Shown here one piece after another: positions 1 through 9,900 of a stretch of 18,650 nucleotides of DNA. The position numbers were made by a program, and so were the translations under genes. Numbering within the stretch: the stretch's first letter is position 1; each line of letters starts with the position of its first letter. The DNA is from Discostella pseudostelligera. Taxonomy: Eukaryota; Bacillariophyta; Thalassiosirophyceae; Thalassiosirales; Thalassiosiraceae. The stretch spans positions 1-18,650 of the forward strand of contig JALLBK010000187.1 in the NCBI GenBank assembly GCA_036940085.1, in the 5' to 3' direction. The notes under the pieces are model-generated. The model was given only the letters and a program-made list of their open reading frames with translations, was not told the DNA's origin and searched no databases.

Positions 1-152
1 CTGTGGTTGTCCGATCTGGCGTGGAGGGGGGATACCGAAGAGCCAATCCGTCATCGTTATTTCATGGCGCAACTACTTCTGTCTCGCCTTTTGGTGCTGA
101 TGTGACTGCGACTATTGCCAATGATATTCTTCCTCATATAACAGCACCGTGA
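1..152 (+). CDS. possible 3' end of an upstream gene (partial)
   Basis: One forward frame is open from the window edge (first full codon at 3) to a TGA at 150-152, giving 49 residues that end in ...DILPHITAP. The composition (many A, T, V, G and few rare residues) would suit the C-terminus of a soluble protein. I do not recognise a family. The support is weak: the other two forward frames are also open for about 100 bases (one closes at 103-105, the other near 100), so openness alone does not single this frame out. If real, the upstream gene lies in the same orientation as the giant gene, with about 700 bp between them. Confidence 0.3.
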   Translation, partial: VVVRSGVEGGYRRANPSSLFHGATTSVSPFGADVTATIANDILPHITAP

Positions 153-851
153 GGGAGCAGCAACGAAGATACTCTACTATATACTGAGCACGCCTTCTCG
201 TCGTCCGATGACGATGGCGATTCCGTCAATCGAGAGATAATTCAGATTTGTACTACCGTTCTTATTGATTATTTACCAGCGGTACCGTGGATATTTGAAT
301 CAGTTGGAGGAAGGAGGGGAGTGTAGCAGTACAGCAGTAGCAGTCCGGTGGTTACGAGGGTACGTATACAAGCCGGTGTTCACATATTTTTTGCTGATTG
401 CACGCTGAGATTATATGTCCCCACTCTCATTTCTTCATCTAATTGATTTATCTTTTATATGTGCAAAGGATGCAACCCACACCAAAAGCCAGCGAGTATC
501 TCTTCCCTCCTTGGCGCCGACCTTCCATTTACAGTTCTCAATGGACGCATGGGTAACTTAATCTACTCGTCGTGGCCAACGCGTGGCTGCTCGTGAAGGA
601 ATTGCGGGAGGCAACCGGTCTCTTTTCTCCGACCTTAACCCCGCCGGTGCTTCCGTGGCCGTTCCACTCGCCGATGAGTGTGCCGTCTACGAATTCACAT
701 TGGTCCCATTATTTCTTGCAACAGAGTCTGTCACTGTGAGCTCCCCTTCCCCACCAAAGAATTTTCAAATTTAAAAATCGACTGCACTGTCGCAAGACAA
801 AGGCGAAAGGGTTGGCATCGAAATCAATTGAGAGTAGTCCGAATCATTGAG
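153..851 (+). promoter_or_regulatory. 5' flank / leader of the giant gene
   Basis: About 700 bp without a convincing gene. Short upstream ATG frames begin at 470 (28 codons, stop 554-556), 541 (stop 559-561), 549 (15 codons, stop 594-596) and 674 (21 codons, stop 737-739). No further ATG occurs between 674 and the gene's start at 852. An imperfect AGCAGT triplication lies at 325-344. A TATA-like CTATATACT is near 176-184 but is not placed close enough to be convincing. No core promoter can be assigned with confidence. If transcription starts upstream of ~670, the short frames would sit in the leader and could dampen translation. If it starts between ~740 and 850, they are irrelevant. Confidence 0.4.
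360..468 (+). other. candidate 5'-leader spliceosomal intron
   Basis: A good donor (GAGG|GTACGT, GT at 360-361) is followed 109 nt later by an acceptor (GTGCAAAG|G, AG at 467-468). A CTAAT branch-like site at 439-443 and a pyrimidine/T-rich stretch precede the acceptor. The size suits the short introns of diatoms and related algae. Neither side is clearly coding, so it would be a leader intron. The next ATG, at 470, opens only a 28-codon frame. This is seen by motif only, without transcript support. Confidence 0.25.
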
Positions 852-923
852 ATGCGGGTGACCTGGTTAGTCTTCTTGCTGGCTGGTCATCCTCTTGGGC
901 AATATCTGCCCTCTTTGGCTGCC
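852..923 (+). other. signal peptide coding segment
   Basis: Residues 1-24 begin M-R-V-T and continue with a short hydrophobic core (W-L-V-F-L-L-A-G, residues 5-12). A helix-breaking H-P follows, then S-L-A-A before E25, a reasonable small-residue cleavage context. This pattern is the main argument for starting at 852 rather than further upstream. The hydrophobic core is short, so a signal-peptide predictor could score it as borderline. Confidence 0.7.
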
Positions 924-3900
924 GAGCTTGTCTCCTCCAACTATCAGTTCGGGGATCTACGACTGCAGTACCTCCCTCCCGAAAATGATGGCGGGGAACC
1001 GATTACCAAGTACAAAATCGAATGGGATGCCTCGCACAACGACCCATCGATACCGCTCTTTACACCGTCCAGCCACCACTACGGCACTGCCGAGGTGGTA
1101 AATGTGCGGGAAGAACAAGAAATCATTGTATCTTGCCAAAACGCTTGCTCCGGGACATTTTTGCTCTCGTGGGGGGGACGAGTCGCGAATGAGCCACTTG
1201 AATTTGATGCAACGCCGGAAGAGGTGGAGCAAGTTCTTTCTTACTTAGTTAAGCCCTTCAACCACAATTCAGATGATTCATCACCTGTTCGAGTAACACG
1301 AAAAGCGAATGGATTTGCGTTCAAGTGGAAAGTGGTCTTCATTGGAATAAGCGGAGATTTGGGTCTCATCCAAGCCAATGGCGATTTGCTTGTTGGTAGC
1401 GGTGTAGCCGTGAGAGTCGTCGAGGTAGCTCGTGGCTTGAGCGATTTGTATCCTGGTGCTTACACCAATGAGGTTCAGACTGTTTCTATTCGGAAGTGGC
1501 CAGGCTACGGATGTGAAACTCTCGCGGGAAATTTCGTCCTGTCGTTTGATGGAAAGGTTACTTCTTCAATCGATATCGATTCTTCGTCGGAGGACTTCAA
1601 GCAAACGCTAGAATCGCTTGACACCATTCACTCTGTGAACGTGAAAACTGATCACCACAACTCCAGCGGGGCGGGTGACTGTGCCTCTCGGTCATGGATT
1701 GTATCACTCACTCATTTGGTGCACGAGAATCGTCAAGGAGCAGGTGATATCGGATTATTACGCCTCTCGTCTTCATCATTGAGTAATCCAGAGGTAACAC
1801 AGCTCGACATTTTCGAAAATGTAAAGGGAACCAATCCAAGAGCGTTTAGCATTCGAGGTTTGCAACATGGACTTACTTACTACTGCCGCGTGTCGGCTTA
1901 CAATTCATTAGGCTTTGGAGTGTTCTCCTCTATTGTATCTGCGTCACCTAAGAGCCAACCAAGTCCTCCCGTCGATCCCATTGTAAGTATTCCCAACGAA
2001 GTCGACAATGCGGACAAACTAGGAACGACTCTGTCAGTGTCATGGCTAGCAGTGACTCAAGAAAATGGTGGTGATCCGGTAACGGAGTACAAACTTGAAT
2101 GGTACTCTGATTTGGGCGATTCGGAGGTCCAAACGTTGACAACATCCGCCAATGATGGTGAAACAGAGATCCAAGCGATAACGATTAGCGCCGATGCACA
2201 CGGTATTGCTGGATTTTTCACACTCTCTTTCAATGGAGAGACTACCGAGCTTATTGCCCATGACGCAGAGGCTGATGGCGAAGAATCCATCGAGGCGAAG
2301 CTAGAGCGACTGTCTACAGTAGGCGATGTGGAAGTGAGCCGTGAATATTCTTGGGTGTCTGTGCCAGCTGTCGAGTTCGATTTGATCGCAGCAAGTAATG
2401 TTTTATCGAGGTCAGGTGGGGCTTTTACAGGAAGCTTAGTGCAGTTGTTTGACGCTGGGGACATGATTCGCGTTGGAAGAGATGTCCACATTGTTACTTT
2501 TGTGGCTGCAACTTCCCTTCTTACAGACAACCCTTACACTGGTGTATCTGCTGCCGCAGTTAATATTCACAAGTGGTCTTTTGGGTACATGTGGCTAGTG
2601 ACTTTCGCCAGCCACATCGGAAAGCAGCCACTTCTGATACCAAGCCCAGCGGATAGTTGGGCTGGAACTAATCCTGTCATTGCCGTAAGTCGTGTACGAG
2701 AAGGACTTCACCCATTGAGTGGGAGCATGCGGCTAGGGTTTGAAGGGGAGCGAACATTACCGATTCCGTTTGATGCAGATGCTGCGCTAATGAAACGTGC
2801 ATTGGAGTCTCTGTCATCGATTGGCGAGGTCGATGTCACGCGGTACAGAAACAATAATGGCCACAATTATTTCATCACATTCGTTTCTGAGCTAGGCGAC
2901 CGCGAGCTCATCACTGTCGATGACTCGCAATTGATGGGTCCCGACGCCAGGGCAAGGGTGGCTACCCTCACCGATGGCACGGAACCAGCAAACTATGGCA
3001 GTGCATTGACTCAGCACCCTACCAAGAAGAGCCTGACGGCAATCATGCAATACCAAATTGTCCGACTTAGGAATGGAATCCCTTACTTCGTTCGTATCCG
3101 CAGCTGCAACTCGAAAGGGTTGGGGTACGCATCCCTCGCCTCTCCTTCGCCAATGAGACCAGTAAAACGACCCTCCCCACCGACTTTAGTGTCCATGTTC
3201 CCATTGAGTAACACACAAATCCGGATATCATGGCATTCACCTGTGTACAATGGTGGCTTGCCTGTCACAAAGTATGCTATTCAGTGGGACATCCGAGAAA
3301 CTTTTCCAAGTGCGTGGATTCAAGGATTCTTCCACGAAAAGTTCGTCGATGAGAATGAATATGATGGGCCTGATGCCATATATTGCCATACTTTTACCAT
3401 CGATCCAATCTCGTCTGATGTGACTCGCTATGGACGCGTAATGGCATTTAATGGACATCAATGGAGTAGCGCTTCCGATGGGGCTGTGTTATCGTCAAAG
3501 GCGGCCGTCGGCAAACCTGGTCCCGTCCGTGAGTTCAATGCGTTCCACACGAGCAACGTTGGGATTATGATGACATGGTCCCATCCCATCATCAATGATA
3601 GCGAAAGTTGTGAGTACGCAGGGGATGGCGGATCATCCATCACACATTATTTAATCGAATACGATGAGGAAGCCGACTTTTCAAGTCCAGCCACATCCGT
3701 ATCAGTTCCTTTTTCTTCCACGGAGCTTCGAGTTGGCGGGCGAGATGTTCTATCGGGTTCATCAAAACCTACCCTCGTGGCAGGCGGAACCTACTATGCT
3801 CGCATCACACCTTTTAATTCTGTTGGACCTGGTATCACTACAGACTTTCCTTCATTAATAGGACCATTGGATTATATCGATCCTGGTGCCCCCGTTGTTC

Positions 3901-6900
3901 AAACGCCATTCCCAATTTCTGCGTCATCTATCCAAGTCGAATGGGACGCACCTACATTTGATGGCGGTAGCGGAATTCGAGAGTTTGTTGTCGAGTATGA
4001 TGTCAGTTCCAGCTTCCAAACATCTCCGAAAAATATATCAATACCAACTATTAGCGAAGTGAAGGCATTTCAAGTGTGTTCGAATGAGCTGGACTTAAAT
4101 ATCCACGGAATTCAAGCTACTGTTGCTGTGACGAATGAGATCCAGTCTATCAAGACAATGGTGGAGGGTGTCGATGAAGTTCAAGAGATATCTACCAATT
4201 GTGATGATGTCACAGCGGAGGTGCAGATGATCGCTACTACTGCCGTTGATACCAATGAAGAGCAGATATTATCGTTGATATCTGATGATATCGATGAAAT
4301 TCAACTAGTTCGATTGCAAGGGAATGGTCAGGCAGAGGTGCAGTCTGTTCAGGTATCTATCCCACGCGTTAATGAGGTACAAAGGTTTGGTATCGTCGTA
4401 TCCAACATCAACACTCTCGGTGACGGCGTCCACAGCACGGCTTGCATGGGCCTAAACATTGGTGATCCATGCCCAGATATTGAGCACGCTCTTACTGGTT
4501 CGTTTACTGTTTCATTTGACTTCGATCAGTGTGGTTCAGCAGTGGGCGGTGGCGTAAATTACTGCCAATTGGCATTGTCAGAGTACGAGCCTAGTCTCGG
4601 CAACATAGTTTGCAGTCCAGGACTTGTCGTTGATCCATACTTAGGTGGCGATCATTGCGTCTCCGACCCTGTGATTCATTCGTTCGGTAGCGTTGAGGGG
4701 GACGTCGGAACACTGCAGAGTGTTCTAAATGAACTCGTCGACGACAACGGCGTTTCTTTCATGACACTGTCTAATAATCCTGGCAAGCAGGAGGCTGCAT
4801 CTGTGCACAGAATAGGACGGATAAAAACACTGGGGGCATGCACTCTCGATCCTATTGGGAGTGAACCTGCAATATGTGGTGGTGAATATGAACTTTTATA
4901 CGAAGTCACATTTGATGCAGTCCATTCAAGTGGAGATGTTCCGCCACTTACAGTCGTGACAAGCGATTTTAGGATCAACACGACCACATCTTCGTATACT
5001 AATGTTTTGTGCCCATCATCGTATTATGTTCATGGCTGTGAGGAGCCTGCGGGGGCCGCCCTTGATTCCAACCACGGTAGCTTTTACAACGGGGAAGCTG
5101 GTAGTATTGCCATCGAGGCGATCAAGGGATCCCAGCCAACGGGCATGATCACATTAGATTATGAGTGTGAATCCAATACTGTGATACTTCCAGATGGATG
5201 TACAATGTCTGTATCAGTTGATGGAATGTCATCTTCTTTTGACTGTGCCGGGTTTGTTGCAAATGTGGCTGCAGGACAATGGGTTCGTTTTAGCGCTGGT
5301 GATGGAATAGATCGATATCGCAAGATTGTTGGCGTAGACTCTGCCTCGGAAAAAGTCCTTTTCAAGTCTCAAGCGCCAGTGAATGGTGCCACTTACATCG
5401 ATGTTGAGATAGGTGACTATTTTTCTGATTGGGATGAGAATGATGGGAGTTCAGGAGTTAGCAGCCACTGCCAAGCCGCGCGAATTCACACTACCCTTCC
5501 TATTGATGTGAGCACGTTCAACTCCGCCGTCTCGGTACTTGATTGGAAAGGCAAAATCGGAGCGCTGTCAGTGATAGACTCCTCTGGTGTTAGCATTTCG
5601 AGAAGTATAGTCCCCGACTTATCGATGGATGTCGGTCTCATTTGGGATATCACATTTCACACGCAACCGGGACACGTTCACGAAATGGCTTGCAGTTCAG
5701 TGTCTGGAAATAACCAATGTTATGTTAACACGCTTCAAGACTCTTCTGTTGTCGGTGGGCATTTCAGGCTACAAACAAGGTGGCCACATGAGTACGTGAC
5801 TGAGACACCTGAGTTGTTTCAAACTGACAGCATCAGATGGAATAGTGACGCACAATCTGTAAAAGCTTCGCTAGAAGCTATTACTGATAGTAATGGTGAC
5901 AAAGTATTTGGCCTGGTGAACGTATCCCGAGCTCCATACGTCCCTTCATTTCATTCTAGGTGGTCTGGCGGATACTTGTGGACGATTACATTCAGCTCGC
6001 GTGGAGGCAACATCCCAGCTCTGACTTACGATGACTCACTCCTGACAGGCGATAATACCGTCCTTGAAGTTTCAGATGAAGATTCAGGAGAGTCGGATAC
6101 GTATCAGGGTATTCGGAATAGTGCAACTTTTGGCGTTGATGATCCCGGCCAAGCTAGAGATGGCAACCAGATATCAGGAGCATTTTTTTTATCTTGGTCG
6201 GGTAACGCTTATCATGATCCAGTGGTGACTACGAATGTGTTTACAGTTCAGACTGGAGGCTCGCAAAGCGATCGCTACACCGCACTTTCAGCGGATCATT
6301 TCAAGTCCTTGTTTGAGGAGTACGTGCTTCTTAACTCAGTCAATCAAGTTGACGTAGTTCGATCCGATCATCCAACGCAATGGATGGGATTCTCCTACAC
6401 GATAATTTTCCGACACGAAGATGTTGGAGGAAATGTTCCTCCTCTGAAATTCATGTCAGGCAGTCCTCTAGGAGGAAGTAATAGTTTCGTGAATGTGGAT
6501 GAATCGGTCAAGGGCACTGAGCTCATCGGTACCTTTCAACTGCGTTTTGAAGGTGAAACTACACGTCCCATCAGTTATGATGCTCATCCCCATGATATTC
6601 AAGATGCTTTGAATGCATTGAACTCAATCGCTCCTTCGGCTGTTGTGGTTTCTGGCGGCGAGAGCCCGATTAGATCAGGCCAAGCTGACGGTTCAATTGG
6701 ATTGAGTACTCAAGTCGCAGGTCGCATTTGGTATGTTACGTTTGCATCTAACGTTTGGCAGGATCCTACCGTGGTTCATGATGATTCTTTTGTGCCTGGA
6801 AATTGGGTCGGTCCAGCTGCGTCATTCTCGGACACTTGGAGCTCAGGTTTCTCAAAATCATGGGGTAAAAATGTTGGCAATGTCCCACTCATGAGCTGCC

Positions 6901-9900
6901 TTCCTTCTGGCCTATCAACGACAAACGGAGCGTTGCCTGACGGCGGGTGCTCTGTAAGTGAATTGATCGCTGGTACGGATCCACTTGGTGGGTTCTTCAA
7001 ACTTTGTTTTGATTCGGCCTCAAATCCGAACAATGTCATGAGCGTAGAAGCGGATGCATGCACTGAATTCATTGCTCACAACGCGGTAGCGTCAGCTGAC
7101 GAGAGTGGAGGAGATGGGTCATCAATGGAGGAAAAGTTAGAGCTGCTTCAAAACGTTGGGGATATCCATGTGACTCGGAGCAGTGTCAATACACGAAATG
7201 GAGGGTACACCTGGAAAATTCAGTTCTTACATGATGTGGATGGCCCTTGTCAGCAAAAGGATGACATCCTATCGTTATGCAATTCTCCAGGAAACGTACC
7301 AAAGCTGTGTGATGATGGAGGTGCTACCGCGTGCGATACCTCTTCTCTCAAAGGAACTTGCCGTAACCCGGAAGCTTGTAAAACGCTCAATATCATTGAT
7401 GCGTATGACAAACTAAGCGGCGTCCGATTACCAGGAGGAAACGAGAAGCAGGCTGTGTTTGTCAAGGATAGCGATTATCTTGGGTGGGAAGACGGCTCTG
7501 TCGTCGATGTTCCGTTTGTCGTCAAAGAGTACAAACTTCTCCTTGACGGATTGTCCACGGGATGTATCAAACACAATGCCCTTGCAGAAGAAGTAGCGTT
7601 ATCGATTCAATTGGTTCTTGACAGCGGCATTGGTGGCAGTGTACGTGTCGATCGTTCCCGTTCTGAACATCTCGCAGAAAACGGATACGTATATTTCATC
7701 ACCTTCTTCGACACAGGAGATATTGCGCCTCTAAGTGCATCGTTTATGGATGGCGCTTGCCCAAACAGCTTTGATGTCAATCAGAGCGTTGTGATAACGT
7801 CTGTTACCGATGGCTCCGTTCATTCAGAAACTTGTGAGGACTGTGCCGATGGAATAGTTCAAAGGGGCCGGTTCACTACGTTTGAAGTTTCTGGGGATGG
7901 CTTCAACGGTGAGCTCGACTGGAACGCGGAAGCATTTTTCATCAAGAGACACTTAGAGCAGTCAAGTAGTCGTGTCGTCGATGTGACGCGCACAATTTTG
8001 GATAAATACGGAGCAGTTGAATGGAAAATTACGTTCACCAATAACGACGGTTCGATTCCTCCTGGATCTGGTGATATTCTTCCAATCACCGTGGTTCAAA
8101 TTCAGGACACCTCCGGTCGCATCGCTGATGTGGTCGTTCACGAATTGATCAAGGGTTCGGCTGGACTGTCGGGAGTGTTCAGCTTGAATTATCAATCTGG
8201 GGGTTTTCGAGCATTTTCATTTGATGAAACTCCCCAACGAATGAAGAGAAAATTGGAAGAAATGAGTACCATCGGAAGTGTTTTCGTGACCAGGAATTGC
8301 TACCCAAGTTGTTCAAAGGGGGGTTGGGGTGGCTTGGCAGTTGCGCCTGGAACTCTGGGTGGGTATGAATGGAAAATATACTTTTTGAAGAACCGTGGAA
8401 GCAATAGTGGTTTTACGTTCCCTCCCGGAAGTGGATTGATTCATCCTCCAGTCATTGATCATACCTTGTTGTTTGGGAAAGATGCAAACGTTGCCATGGA
8501 GCGTATTTCCGAAGGTTCTGGGCCATTTGCGGGATCCTTCACTTTGGTAATTAACTCAGAAAAGACTGAGTCGATTCCGTACAACGCAGACTCTTCTGCA
8601 ATTGAACTTGCTATCAACGAACTTCAATCAGTCGGAGATGTGTCTGTCGAATCGAAAACTCTAATGGCTCACATCATCCCTGGAATAACTGCCAGCGTCC
8701 TCACGGATGGTACCGTTGCATTAATAAATGGAGGCGACTTGCGAGAACACTTTGCGCCCGGTGACATGTTTCGTTTAGGTGGGTCGACCAATGTTGAGGG
8801 AGCAGACTTCGTTGGATCTGCGGCGTTGATTTCGCTGTCTCCAGTGCTCTCGAACGTACAACTCGAGCATCGTACTCATCTTCATCTAGGAGAGACGATT
8901 CGAATCGCCGCCGACAATTATATCATTATGAAAAATGGAGTAGAAGTTCAGCAGCTAACTGTTCATCGAGCCGTTGGTGTGGACGACAGTGTTTTCTATC
9001 AGCTCAGGGTGAAAATCCAAGACGAGGTTGAGACAACGCAATGCCTGACATTTAATGCATCGGCATCAGACGTGGAGTCTGCATTGAATATGCTGCCCGT
9101 CCTCCTGAGTAGAGGTGGAGTTTTCGTGACAAGAACTGATATTTCTACAGGGTTCGTTGGAGATGCCCATATTTATAAAGTGTACTTCTCTGGCGAACAG
9201 CTCGTCAGAGATGTCGACGAGATGGTTCCAGAGCGATGTGATGTCGGCGTCCCAGTAGAAGTTGACTCAACCAATTCGCACATCCATGTTCGAACTTTGG
9301 TCCAGGGAGGAAAGACCGAGCATCAACGTATTACCTTGTCTTCTGATTCTGGAAATACAAAAGAAAGTCCAGCATTTCGTCTAACGATTGGTGACGCAAG
9401 TGGCAAATCGTGGAACTCTCCATGTTTTGCGTGGGGTGTACCATCCTTAGACATTGCGTCGATTATTGATGTTGATTTATTCACGTCAAGTTCGCTCGTC
9501 ATCGATAATATTTCTCAAACTGGAAATCGCCAATACAGCATAGGGTCACCAAGCTTCATTGAGGGCGTTATCCGAGTTGGAGACTACGTGAATCCAGGAA
9601 AGAGATGTCCTGGTAATGTTATATCCATAAACGGGGATGGGAAGTCATTCCTGATCGAATCATCGGGATGCACCAGTATTCCTGGCGATAACTTGTTCGT
9701 AGGAAATGATGTTGGAATTGTCGATTCATTCACCGATAACGGAGCGAGCGCATCTGAGTTGACAGTCGTCACCGTGTTTTCAAGTTCAGGGGCTATCGAC
9801 TCCGACGAAGGGTTGTATAAAATCAACGTTGAATTTGAGGGCATTTCCAGGGTTACATCGTGTCTTCCATATGGAGTATCGGCACTAAAAGTTCAGCATG

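Noticed and set aside
583..774. 63-codon forward frame beginning at 583
   Set aside because: It begins with GTG, not ATG, and has no recognisable domain. It overlaps the presumed leader.
674..796. Alternative first exon starting at ATG 674, spliced via a GTGAGC donor at 736 to an acceptor at 796
   Set aside because: The frame would join correctly, but the acceptor has no pyrimidine tract. The product would also put a basic stretch ahead of the hydrophobic core. Less likely than a start at 852, though transcripts could revive it.
678..851. Extension of the giant frame upstream of 852 (58 more codons)
   Set aside because: The frame is open there, but position 678 is GTG and no in-frame ATG exists before 852. 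The extension is basic and Cys-containing without domain character, and it would bury the signal peptide.
2057..2530. 157-codon minus-strand frame, and the other antisense or alternate-frame ORFs inside the giant gene
   Set aside because: They are shadows of a long, compositionally even coding strand. Their products are low in domain signal and none has a supporting start context or family pattern.
3950..4020. Possible further split FN3 around SVRAVSKYNGGHTLPGAP
   Set aside because: It faintly resembles an FN3 F-G region, but the preceding E strand is unconvincing. The segment aligns better as a degenerate R22.
4056..4391. Coiled coil or CRISPR-like array explanation for the regular spacing
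   Set aside because: The period is 13 residues with a beta-type hydrophobic pattern, not a heptad. The underlying DNA units differ in codons and have no constant repeat with variable spacers.
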